55,000 nt of DNA, taken from positions 127,501 to 182,500 of the forward strand of contig RPFO01000891.1 in the NCBI GenBank assembly GCA_009746045.1, written 5' to 3'. The stretch is from Mesostigma viride (Eukaryota > Streptophyta > Mesostigmatophyceae > Mesostigmatales > Mesostigmataceae). The notes beneath the pieces were generated by a model, which was not told the origin of the DNA, ran no database searches, and worked only from the letters and a program-made list of their open reading frames with translations. Positions within the stretch are counted from its first letter, which is position 1. The number at the start of each line of letters is the position of its first letter. Both the position numbers and the translations under genes were made by a program. Positions 1-11,215 of this stretch are shown here, in pieces.

Positions 1-134
1 AGGGCCCTCGCCCAAGTGGCTATGTCCTTTTAACGAGGGATCCATAGGGACCACACGCATGCCAAGAACCACTCCGTTTCTTCCAACAGCTGCACACCCG
101 CCCCCGCCGGTGGGGCTGGCAAGTCTATTGCATC
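1..134 (-). CDS. Possible fifth exon of the left-hand histidine phosphatase gene (partial)
   Basis: On the minus strand a pyrimidine-rich acceptor (TTTCAG, at 135-140) is followed by 134 nt that stay open in exactly the phase required by the preceding exon of the phosphatase gene, out to the window edge. The translation is Gly/Ala-rich, then contains VVPMDPSLKGHSHLGEG. No family motif proves membership, and 44 stop-free codons can occur by chance, so this is a candidate only. The gene must continue beyond the left edge in any case, because the second catalytic histidine has not been reached. Confidence 0.3.
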
Positions 135-410
135 CTGAAAGACCTCCGCATCGTCCATTGGTATATGTTTTTTTCATTGACGCCATTATTACCTAGTCAT
201 ACACTGCATCACGAGTTTCTGAGTCAAGAAAACGAGTAAGCTCACCGCCCTCCCCCTCCCCCTTCATAGAAAACCTCCCCAACAAGGGCGAGTGGAGTGA
301 CCTGTGCCAGAAATAATTTTTTTTTCTAGAATCTAGTGGCGAGTGCCGTGACCCTAATGCACAGTGTAGCACAAGATAATACGAGCGTTAGCTCACAAGT
401 GTGTGTGCGC

Positions 411-735
<325 letters not shown>

Positions 736-1261
736 GGTGCACCACGCCCTCCCTCTGCCAGACTGTTCGTTCCCCCCTCCCCCCTCTCTCTCGCACCCGT
801 GCATGAACACAGGCACACAAACAACCGCACACGGAGAGGGGCCAGTCCCAAGGAATGTGGGCAATCCGTCGCCAAGCCCATGGACTAGGGTGATCGGTCG
901 TCACGACTGTTGCCCCGCGCGGCCCTCCCATCAGAACCTACATGTTGATGCACCATCACCCACAGCACGCGGATAGCCATAAAGTGGGGGCAACATGCAA
1001 ACCATCATCGGCACGGACCCCACAACTATAGGCACACCATCATCAGCATGTTGATCGGCACTTCGGCAGGGCACACCCACACGTTGGGGCCCTTGGCTCA
1101 TCTCCCTGACATGACCCCCTGACACAACACCCTGACATGATACCCCAGTGGTCCCCATGCCTTTGTGGCTCACTGCCTGTTTGTCGTGCGTGCCCGAATC
1201 GTTGCCGTACGCCCCCTAAACACAGAAGCCAGTCCGCATGGCCGTTCACCCCCACTAGGCC
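736..1261. other. Intron sequence without recognised feature
   Basis: This stretch lies between the GTGC array and the 8-bp satellite within the same inferred intron. Short open frames exist on both strands, but none shows a motif, a splice-compatible border or a plausible protein composition. I see nothing I can name. Confidence 0.5.
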
Positions 1262-3482
1262 ACTAAGTCACCAGGGCACTAGGTCACCACGAACTTGGTC
1301 ACGAGGTCACGAGGTCACGAGGTCACGAGGTCACGAGGTCACGAGGTCACGAGGTCACGAGGTCACGAGGTCACGAGGTCACGAGGTCACTAGGTCACGA
1401 GGTCACGAGGTCACGAGGCCACGAGGTCACGAGGTCACGAGGTCACGAGGTCACGAGGTCACGAGGTCACGAGGTCACGAGGTCACGAGGTCACGAGGTC
1501 ACGAGGTCACGAGGTCACGAGGTCACGAGGTCACGAGGTCACGAGGTCACGAGGTCAGGAGGTCACGAGGTCGCGAGGTCACGAGGTCACGAGGTCACGA
1601 GGTCACAAGGTCACGAGGTCACGAGGTCACGAGGTCACGAGGTCACGAGGTCACGAGGTCACGAGGTCGCGAGGTCACGAGGTCACGAGGTCATGAGGTC
1701 GCGAGGTCACGAGGTCACGAGGTCACGAGGTCACGAGGTCACGAGGTCACAAGGTCACGAGGTCACGAGGTCACGAGGTCACGAGGTCACGAGGTCACGA
1801 GGTCACGAGGTCACGAGGTCACGAGGTCACGAGGTCACGAGGTCGCGAGGTCACAAGGTCACGAGGTCACTAGGTCACTAGGTCACGAGGTCACGAGGTC
1901 ACGAGGTCACGAGGTCACGAGGTCACGAGGTCACGAGGTCACGAGGTCACGAGGTCACGAGGTCACGAGGTCACGAGGTCGCAAGGTCACGAGGTCACGA
2001 GGTCACGAGGTCACGAGGTCACGAGGTCACGAGGTCACGAGGTCACGAGGTCACGAGGTCACGAGGTCACGAGGTCACGAGGTCACGAGGTCACGAGGTC
2101 ACGAGGTCACGAGGTCACGAGGTCACGAGGTCACGAGGTCACGAGGTCACGAGGTCGCGAGGTCACGAGGTCACGAGGTCGCGAGGTCACGAGGTCACGA
2201 GGTCACGAGGTCACGAGGTCACGAGGTCACGAGGTCACGAGGTCACGAGGTCACGAGGTCACGAGGTCGCAAGGTCACGAGGTCACGAGGTCACGAGGTC
2301 ACGAGGTCACGAGGTCGCGAGGTCACGAGGTCACGAGGTCACGAGGTCACAAGGTCACGAGGTCACGAGGTCACGAGGTCACGAGGTCACGAGGTCACGA
2401 GGTCACGAGGTCACGAGGTCACGAGGTCGCGAGGTCACGAGGTCACGAGGCCACGAGGTCACGAGGTCACGAGGTCACGAGGTCACGAGGTCACGAGGTC
2501 ACGAGGTCACGAGGTCACGAGGTCACGAGGTCGCGAGGTCACGAGGTCACGAGGTCACGAGGTCACGAGGTCACGAGGTCACGAGGTCACGAGGTCACGA
2601 GGTCACGAGGTCGCGAGGTCGCGAGGTCGCGAGGTCGCGAGGTCACGAGGTCGCGAGGTCACGAGGTCGCGAGGTCACGAGGGCGCGAGGTCACGAGGTC
2701 ACGAGGTCACGAGGTCACGAGGTCGCGAGGTCGCGAGGTCACGAGGTCACGAGGTCACGAGGTCGCGAGGTCGCGAGGTCGCGAGGTCGCGAGGTCACGA
2801 GGGCGCGAGGTCACGAGGTCACGAGGTCACGAGGTCACGAGGTCACGAGGTCACGAGGTCACGAGGTCGCGAGGTCACGAGGTCGCGAGGTCACGAGGTC
2901 ACGAGGTCACGAGGTCACGAGGTCACGAGGTCACGAGGTCACGAGGTCACGAGGTCACGAGGTCACGAGGTCACGAGGTCACGAGGTCACGAGGCCACGA
3001 GGTCACAAGGTCACGAGGTCACGAGGTCGCGAGGTCACGAGGTCACAAGGTCGCGAGGTCACGAGGTCACGAGGTCACGAGGTCACGAGGTCACGAGGTC
3101 ACGAGGTCACGAGGTCACGAGGTCACGAGGTCACGAGGTCACGAGGTCACGAGGTCACGAGGTCACGAGGTCACGAGGTCACGAGGTCACGAGGCCACGA
3201 GGTCACAAGGTCACGAGGTCACGAGGTCGCGAGGTCACGAGGTCACAAGGTCGCGAGGTCACGAGGTCACGAGGTCACGAGGTCACGAGGTCACGAGGTC
3301 ACGAGGTCACGAGGTCACGAGGTCACGAGGTCACGAGGTCACGAGGTCACCGGGTCACGAGGTCACGAGGTCACGAGGTCACGAGGTCACGAGGTCACCG
3401 GGTCACTAGGTCACCGGGTCACTAGGTCATTAGGTCACGAGGTCACGAGGTCACGAGGTCACTAGGTCACTAGGTCACTAAG
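1262..3482. repeat. 2.2 kb satellite of an 8-bp unit (GTCACGAG)
   Basis: About 275 tandem copies of GTCACGAG run with rare substitutions. The main variants are GTCGCGAG (an NruI-type TCGCGA core), GTCACAAG, GTCACTAG, GCCACGAG and GTCACCGG; both edges are more degenerate. Because 8 is not a multiple of 3, all three forward frames read the same octapeptide cycle (V-T-R-S-R-G-H-E), which keeps a 762-codon frame open from 1137 to 3425. The reverse strand has regular stops. Variant blocks repeat at 200 bp (2991-3060 versus 3191-3260) and at 120 bp (near 2681 versus 2801), so higher-order amplification has occurred. It sits in intron 4 of the minus-strand phosphatase gene. Confidence 0.97.
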
Positions 3483-3540
3483 CCACAATGTCATATAAAG
3501 TCCACTTTGCGTGTGAGAAGGGGAGGAGGCGGGGAGCTAC

Positions 3541-4891
3541 CTGCCCCACGCACCCGCTCGCGCAGTATCATCTGGTAGGCAACGGCCGCCGGTGCCGGAA
3601 GGGGGGCCACCGCTGGTGCCTGCGGCGCACTTGGATGGGTCGGTGCGACACCACCCTGTCCACGGGCGCGTGCACTAGCCATCTCCTTCAAGGCAATTTT
3701 TAAAGTCTGGGCAAAAAGTCAGCGATGACAGCCATGGTGTCGAGGAGGGCGGGCAGGAGGGTGTGATGGAGGCAAAGGGCACGGGCCGGGGAAGAAATCA
3801 CCATGGGCAATACGGTAGAAGGTCAGCCAGCGACAAAGGCAGGCACAAGGGTAATGAACGTATACGGCCAGCCACGCACACACAGCTGGCGTGGTAAGCT
3901 CTGGGTCAATGCCGTTCATGTGCTAAATTGGGAAACAAGTGCTGCCACCAGAGATAGACATCCTAAAACAGAAGCAGTCTGAAATGTTGGCGCATAGAAA
4001 ATGTGTACATATTTACCTCGCAAGCGCGCTGCAGGTCGCTGCAGTAGATCTGCTCAAAGTCCTCCTGCGCCAGCTTGCGACCCAACAGCGCCGCCTGCGG
4101 GATCCGACCGAACGTGCAGCCGCATTGCAACCTTGCATTTGCAAACGGTTTTGGGAGGCGTCCATGCAGATTAACCCATGCTACCTCTCTAAGCACGCCC
4201 TACCTCGGCCATTGCGGATACGGGGAACTGGCGTAGAAGCCCCTTCAGCAAAGTGGCCATCAACCCCTCTGCATAGCAATGGCATGCCATGATTTAATCG
4301 AGCGATTCAAACTGCTTTGTATGAATTCACGCCATGAACGCACGCTCATAGACGTCCAAGCAAAGGTATTTATAAAACCCGACAATTTTAAATAGCAAAC
4401 GTCGGCAGGTTCGCTTAGGAAAATTCATGGCGCACCCAGACAGCGCAATGCATGGATACCGCAGGGGCGACTAACCTGGACGCGCCCTTTCTCTGTCAAC
4501 TCCCCCTGACCGTGCCCTTGCGCCATGTGCGAAGCATTGGCAGTAGTCTCCCCACTGGCGTGAAGTGGCGACGTAAGTAGACAAAGCAATGACAGAAGAC
4601 GCAGTGAACGGATCGTGATAGAAACTCAGCGAGGTGAGCTACCGTCATTAAAGCGACTTATATCTGCAACAAAAAATTCTAGAAGCCCAGATAACCGTTG
4701 TGTTTCCCTCGATCGATTCTCGGATAAAGAAACAACCGGACATGGGTGAAACCTATCTACTACATCCAAAGCTGCACTGCAAGCTGCAGCTCTGTCAGTG
4801 CACAATACACTTACTGCCTGACGAAGAAAATTCGTAGCCTTCTCGGCTTCTTCTTGCTGACCGCGCTCTTGCCGAGTAAGCCACCTGCCAT
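3541..4891 (-). CDS. Phosphoglycerate-mutase-like histidine phosphatase, 5' four exons
   Basis: Four exons join in phase: 4815-4891, 4476-4554, 4017-4094 and 3541-3706. Donors are GTAAGT, GTTAGT, GTAAAT and GTAGCT; every acceptor is AG. The joined protein starts MAGGLLGKSA, then reads FFVRHGETTANASHMAQGHG, LTEKGRVQAALLGRKLAQ and IYCSDLQRACE, the signature of the histidine phosphatase (phosphoglycerate mutase / fructose-2,6-bisphosphatase) superfamily. His26 would be the phospho-acceptor and Arg75 a phosphate ligand; Glu128 in LRER fits the acid residue. Exon 4 carries an Ala/Pro-rich insert of about 30 residues before LRER. The intron between exons 1 and 2 splits the catalytic His codon (CA|T). 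The distal GHG motif is absent, so the gene continues left past the satellite intron. Substrate cannot be told. The superfamily call is firm; the start ATG is likely. Confidence 0.85.
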
Positions 4892-5819
4892 TTGACAGCT
4901 TTTCAGAACGAAAGTATGACTCCGCCAAGTAGGTCTATGACGAGTTAGTTGAAAGCTTTCGAAGCCGAAGGGTGGTTGCACAAATGATCACTCAGGCAAC
5001 CCATCATGTTTTGCCCGAGCAAATTGGCGACCTCATGGCAAGAACAACGCGGAGTCGCGGCAGCGTGACAACTGGCATGCCTGCATAGAACAACGCTAGA
5101 TCGCTGAACACGGGCACGTCCACCTTCCTTGCTCTCGTGGCATTGCAGCTTTGCTTATTCTACCGCCGGACTCCATGCCAAGAACAGTTCACAACTTCAC
5201 GTGCGCCAGAGGCCGGCGTGTGGCAGATACCGTCCCTAGTTCGTAGCACGGCCACGGACCAACGGACGGACGTCAAGTGCACACGACAACGGGGACAGAA
5301 GATGATATCACGCCCTCGCAGCAGCGATAGGGGCTTACCTGCATTAGGTCGCCGTTGCTGGGTGCTCTGTGCGAGCAGGACAATTCTCGATGATGCGTGG
5401 TTTAATTCAGGCGTAATTGGGACCTTGTTCGCGTGAGGACGGTGTAATTGGGCGCGTTTACTGACTTGTGAACGTTAGTTAACTGTTCGACGGTGGCATG
5501 GAGCGATATATCTCCTTGTATTCTAGGCGTAAGGGCTCCCTTGCAGCGACGTCCCAGCAGCAGCACGTTGCGTTCTCAAACCAGGGCTATGGAGCCGTTG
5601 TGAATTTGACGTGTATGGTGCTGGAGGGACGAGAGGGCGTTCCTGGCTGATATGCTGTGCCCCCTTAATAGACAGGAAGCAATTGTTCAAAAAGATATGC
5701 AGAGCATCATGTGTTCTCGATGGCCATGATACCGGAAGGACCCCACTAGAAATTCATGCCATTTATGCGGCATGCCTGAGGGCGCTGTTGGGCCGGCAGC
5801 GGTTTCAAGTGGCAGCAAA
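4892..5819. promoter_or_regulatory. Shared intergenic region between two divergent phosphatase genes
   Basis: The 928 bp between the start codons of the left (minus) and right (plus) histidine phosphatase genes must hold both 5' untranslated regions and both promoters. I see no convincing TATA box at a sensible distance or other named element. The short open frames at 5137-5436 and 5611-5901 lack motifs and overlap the true first exon in another frame. The call rests on gene geometry only. Confidence 0.45.
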
Positions 5820-8800
5820 ATGCAGACGATCTGGATTGCACGGCACGGTGACAGAGAGGTATAAAACGTGCAGCCCAGTGAAGGCGCGCGTACACGTATA
5901 GTCTCGTTGGATGGACTGCCTTTCTCTACCCCGGAGCAAGTTTACAGCTGTGTGGTACCACCCAATTCAGGCCAGATGATAATTCTGTGTTCCCCTGTTT
6001 GATTTCTGCAGGATTTCGCGGACCCCAGGTGGCCGTTGACGGCAGAAAGGCCAGACGATCCAGGTTTATCCGCCGATGGCATTGTGCAGGTAATCGACGT
6101 GATTAAGCAAAGATCGCTATGATTTAGATTTTAAAAGGTAATGGCAGCTCCCCGCTATTTTCCCATGCATCGCCCATCATGTTCTTGTTGTAAATTGTGG
6201 GCTTGGTTTGCTTGGCCAGCCTTTCATGCTGTCAGGTCTCCTGCATGGAAGAAAAGCCTTGCTGTGAGGATCTGTCATTGGAGGCCCTGGATGTCAATCA
6301 GGTGCATTGATGGGTGCCTGCCACATGTTTTAGACATCTGCACGTTAATTGTAATGAAAGATGAGTAAAGATCAATAATGATTAGTCGCGCAGGTCGACA
6401 AATGGTCGATGGCCCTACTCCACCCCACGTTGCGAGGGGCTCCTAAGCACTCCCAAGGGTGCTCGGTGGCTGTCAACAGGCATTTGAGCATTGATTTTAA
6501 TCATAAAGTGTCATTTTAGGCCGAATCGTCGGCCACGTCATCGTCTAGCACCATGTCTAATCACCTCCGTCCCGCAGGGGTACCCCGCAGGAAGCCAGAC
6601 GCGGCCGTCGCTGGTCTCCTTGCACCCCACACGACCAACCGGTGACGAGCTGTCATGGGTTTCATGGCTCATGCGCCCAAGTCCTCGTCGGTTGCCGTGG
6701 CTCATGCGCCCATCGGGCCACCCCATGCTTCCCGGTGCGCTATCCCTTCACCAGCGCCGACCTTACGCGGCTCTTGTGGCGAAGTGGCGGCGCGCGCTGC
6801 GACTGTATTGATCACCACACACTCGCGCGCGTGCCACCCACATGTGTGCCCATCCACCATGCATCCCGCTCATGGCCTGTCTGCACGCCCTGCTGGCTGC
6901 TCCCCCTCCCCCTCCCTTCTTGTCAAGTTCTCCGTTTCTTACTTGGCCGGTTCCCCCTTTCGTCCATCCTTGCCCCGTTGCCCCCCCCCAGGCGTCAGAC
7001 CTGGGCCGCCGGCTTCTCTCGGAGAACATCTCCCACATCTACGCGTCACCCTTCCTGCGCACGGTCCAGACGGCGCATATTGTGGCCGAGGCGCTGCAGC
7101 TGCCCGTCAAGATTGAGACGGGCCTCACCGAGTACATGGTGGGTAATAAAAGGGTGATGTGTGGCCGAGTACGTGGCAGGGGGTGGGCGGTATAGGACCG
7201 AGTACATGGCAAGGTGGACCTGTGAACGGGTGCATGGGAGGAGACGGGCCTCACCGAGTACATGGCAAGGTGGACCTGTGAACGGGTGCATGGGAGGAGA
7301 CGGGCCTCACCGAGTACATGGCAAGGTGGACCTGTGAACGGGTGCATGGGAGGAGACGGGCCTCACCGAGTACATGGCAAGGTGGACCTGTGAACGGGTG
7401 CATGGGAGGAGACGGGCCTCACCGAGTACATGGCAAGGTGGACCTGTGAACGGGTGCATGGGAGGAGACGGGCCTCACCGAGTACATGGCAAGGTGCACC
7501 TGTGAACGGGTGCACGGGAGGAGACGGGCCTCACCGAGTACATGGCAAGGTGGACCTGTGAACGGGTGCATGGGAGGAGACGGGCCTCACCGAGTACATG
7601 GCAAGGTGGACCTGTGAACGGGTGCATGGGAGGAGACGGGCCTCACCGAGTACATGGCAAGGTGGACCTGTGAACGGGTGCATGGGAGGAGACGGGCCTC
7701 ACCGAGTACATGGCAAGGTGGACCTGTGAACGGGTGCATGGGAGGAGACGGGCCTCACCGAGTACATGGCAAGGTGGACCTGTGAACGGGTGCATGGGAG
7801 GAGACGGGCCTCACCGAGTACATGGCAAGGTGGACCTGTGAACGGGTGCATGGGAGGAGACGGGCCTCACCGAGTACATGGTAGTCGGTGGGGGTGGATA
7901 TCAAACCCAGTGCTATGTAGCCTTATACAACTCCAAGTACATGCCACATGGCGCGTGGGCATGCGCCCGATTTCCTGGTAACTGGTGGAGGGGGCGAGCA
8001 CAGAGTCGGTGGCTGGTTGTCCTATGACAGAGGCGGTAGGGTGGCGGTTGCAGAACTGTTGCCAAACGAGTAGATGGGACAGGCACAGCGACCACGCACA
8101 GGGTAGGCAAGCCACGGTCATACGGTTCGATGATGTGGCATGAGGCATTGGGTGGGGCAGGCCGGGAGGGGAGTGGGACGAAGGGCTTTGAAACGACGAC
8201 CTGCAGGTCACGTATAGGTTTAGACCACCTGTCCCAGCGCACCTTATGATTGCATCCGCCCCCGTGTCCGCCTCTGCGGCCGTCTGTGCGTCCTTTCAGC
8301 GGGAATCTTTGCATGCACGCCTACCTGATGGATGCCCGTGCGCGCGTGGGCACACCTTGGACGCGCGTGCCTCCTGCGGTCGGTGCATGTGGACCTGTGG
8401 AACCCCTGTGGGCCCCTCGCCCAGGTCGACATGCTCTCGTTCATCAGAGCAGGCGAAATATCAACAATGTTGTCCTCACCTGTCAAGCATGCCCCATCGA
8501 GCGTGTCAATATTTTGCTGTCACGGGCCACCACCATTCTTCTCCCACCCAGTCCATCCCTGCCAGACTTGGGTGGGCAACACCTCTTCCGCTGGTATGCC
8601 ATGCACTACATGGACACGTGTGGCAGCATTCATTTGTTTCCATTCCAGCACCGGTATCCTCCCTGCACCGTGGGCGGCGCTTTTACCCACAACTACCGTC
8701 TGCCCTTGCATGTTTTGCCTACGGTGCCACGTGGCATTGGCCGCTGCCCCGCTTTTCCCCCATCCACGCCTCGTATGTCCCTACTCCATCCCCCCCGGCA

Positions 8801-11215
8801 GTGCCCCGACTACTTTTGTGCGATGCCCGTTCTGCTCACGCCTGCGTCCCTTAAGGCGCGCTTCCCTCGTCTCGACCTGAGCTATGGCGCCAAGGTCCCC
8901 TTCTCCTACCCCGAGTATGGCATGGAGGCGGCCGAACGCGCGGTGAGCGATGCACCGGTCGTCCGTGTGGGTGGCTGCACAGGCGAGGGGGCTTGCATGG
9001 AGGCGGTGACACTAGTTGGTGGCCGTGGCCAATAGCGAGCAGTTGCGGTAGGTAGCAGCGGCAGTGGGCTACTTGTCTGCAGCGCCTGGATGTAAGACAT
9101 CTCCTCATGGGTGTTAACCCGTGATGGAAACATGGGCAAGAAAGTCGCAACATGCTCGCAACATGTGCTGAAAAGGGTGGACACTTGTGCAAAAAGGGTT
9201 GGAAACCTGCGCCAGGAAGACGTATTTGGGCCCCAGCTGCTTCTTTCAGCAGGCAATTACGGCGAGAATACGTGCACGGCTCGTGCCTGGTGTGTGCTGG
9301 TGTGTTGTAGATGTTTTGTAGATGTATTGTAGATGTGGTGTAGATGTATTGTAGATGTGTTGTAGATGTATCGTAGATGTGTTGTAGATGTGTTGTAGAT
9401 GTGTTGTAGATGTATCGTAGATGTGTTGTAGATGTGTTGTAGATGTGTTGTAGATGTGTTGTAGATGTGTTGTAGATGTGTTGTAGATGTGTTGTAGATG
9501 TGTTGTAGATGTGTTGTAGATGTGTTGTAGATGTATTGTAGATGTGGTGTAGATGTATTGTAGATGTGTTGTAGATGTATTGTAGATGTGTTGTAGATGT
9601 ATCGTAGATGTGTTGTAGATGTGTTGTAGATGTGTTGTAGATGTATCGTAGATGTGTTGTAGATGTGTTGTAGATGTGTTGTAGATGTGTTGTAGATGTG
9701 TTGTAGATGTGTTGTAGATGTATCGTAGATGTGTTGTAGATGTATCGTAGATGTGTTGTAGATGTACTGTAGATGTTTGGCCAGTCCTATATACTCCATC
9801 ATAGAAATACGTCCCGTGAAGGGATGCTGACGCAAATGCCAGCGGGCTGCCTCTTGCGACACCCACCCCACCATGTGCCTAATTAACCCTGTATTCGCTG
9901 CGTGGTCGCCCCTCGTGTGCAGGGCCGCGCGGCGCGCATGCTGGCGGATGCGCACGCGGGGGAGAACCTTCTGCTGGTGGGCCACGGGGCGTCGGTGATA
10001 TGGGCCACACAAGGGCTGATGGGCCGAGGGGCCGGTTCGGTCGTGCGACCCTGGCTCTGCTGCCTCGTCAAGCTTGTCCGGCAACCGGCCATGGTGCCGC
10101 CCGCACTGCCCGCCAGCGCTTCAGGGGACGCGAATGGTGCCGTGGTTGCCAGGGGGGACGCGGAGCTGGGTGGTGGTGGCGCAGCGCTTGCCAAAGGTCA
10201 CAGCGAGTGCGGGTGTTGGTGCATGGAGCTTGCGGGGGATGTGTCGCATCTGAGCGTGCGTGGGAATGAGGTGTTCACGGAGGCCACCAGCGAGGACGAT
10301 GTGACGGAGAGCGAGGATGAGGAAGGGGGGAGCGGCGAGGAGGCGGAGGAGGGGGGAGGGGAGGCGGGGGAGGCGGCATTTCTTCATGGGCGCGATGGTG
10401 ACGCGTGGGAGCATCATGACGGCCCGTTTGGGTGGCAGGAGCGGGCGCCATGCCGCAAGGGGCTGCACAAGCACCGGAATGGGGTGGCGAATCAAGGCAG
10501 GGATGCAGACGGAAGGTGTGCGGGGGGCAGCGGCGCGGATCCTGGGGATGACGAGCGCTGGGTGGAGTCTGGGTGTTCGTCCACATGCGCGGGCGCGGCA
10601 GTTGTGGCGAACGGCAACTCTTCGTCGCCAGCTCACTCTCGTGGTTGGCATGACAATAGCCATGAGCACAAACCTAACAACAAACATTTGTCCCACCCTC
10701 ACTTGGTCATGTGCATCGAGTGCAATGGGGGCAGCGGCGGTGTTCAATGCGACGGTTTGCTGGTGCAGGTGCGCTCCAGTTCAGATGAGGGCCAGGGGAA
10801 GAGTGGGGACGAGAGCAGCAGCCTTGATGGCGATGATGATGATGAGGATGATGATGATGATAATGATGTTGAAGATGATGAGGACGATGATGACGACGAC
10901 GAGTATGATGACGATGATGATGGTGATGATGATGATCATGACGAAGAGGATGATGACGACCAGGGGGAATCGGAGGAATCGGAGGAAACGGAGGAGTCGG
11001 AGGAGGAGGATGGCAGCTCAGAGGAAGAGGAAGAGGAAGAGGAGGAAGAGAAGATACGGAGCACCTCTCATAACGGGCGAGTGCCCGCCCCCACCAAGGG
11101 TGCAGGATGCGGGTATGGCCGCGCAGGAACGTGCCATGGGGGCGGTGGGTGGAACGGCCCCGCGTCTCCCGAGGTGGAGAAGAAACTGGCCGGCTTGTGC
11201 CTGCCGCTCTCATGA
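5820..11215 (+). CDS. Histidine phosphatase superfamily protein with long acidic C-terminal tail
   Basis: Five phase-0 exons join: 5820-5858, 6012-6089, 6992-7138, 8802-8942 and 9923-11215 (565 aa). Donors are GTATAA, GTAATC, GTGGGT and GTGAGC. The product begins MQTIWIARHGDRE (His9), continues DFADPRWPLTAERPDDPGLS, then YASPFLRTVQTA (Arg62), GLTEYM (Glu86), SLKARFPRLDLSY, and LLLVGHGASV (His156). These are the complete catalytic landmarks of the branch-2-like or UBASH3-like phosphoglycerate mutase family. From about residue 190 the last exon encodes a low-complexity region, with an Asp/Glu tract at 10830-11050 reading almost only D and E, then a basic end and a stop at 11213-11215. Known relatives are usually about 200-300 aa, so the tail is extra. 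The tail may bind cations or basic partners (inference). TGTAA hexamer-like signals at 11390 and 11484 are possible poly(A) signals. Confidence 0.87.
7198..7890 (+). repeat. 56-bp minisatellite containing copies of an exon end (intron 3)
   Basis: Twelve nearly identical 56-bp units start at 7241, 7297 and so on to 7857, with a degenerate partial unit in front. Each unit contains GAGACGGGCCTCACCGAGTA followed by CATGG, which is the last 25 nt of exon 3 of the host phosphatase gene (7115-7139) including the exon/intron border. In the repeats the true donor GTGGGT is replaced by GCAAGG; the last unit has ATG|GTAGTC. The array therefore arose by capture and amplification of the exon 3 end. Confidence 0.95.
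9297..9775 (+). repeat. 11-bp minisatellite (TTGTAGATGTG), intron 4
   Basis: About 43 copies of an 11-bp unit lie between exons 4 and 5 of the plus-strand phosphatase gene. Variants change TG to TA or TC (TATCGTAGATG). On the minus strand all frames stay open and read a His-Leu-Gln-His-Ile-Tyr-Asn-Thr-Ser-Thr-Thr cycle, which explains long open frames there. Confidence 0.95.

Noticed and set aside
1137-3425. 762-codon plus-strand open frame rich in Arg, His, Thr and Val
   Set aside because: It is only the reading of the 8-bp satellite; all three forward frames give the same cycle and there is no unique sequence.
7143-7143. Alternative donor GTAATA for phosphatase exon 3
   Set aside because: It would leave phase 1, while exon 4 (TGC CCC GAC) needs phase 0; donor GTGGGT at 7139 fits.
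9246-10084. Minus-strand frames with repeated HLQHIYNTST
   Set aside because: Product of the 11-bp minisatellite in an intron of the plus-strand phosphatase gene.
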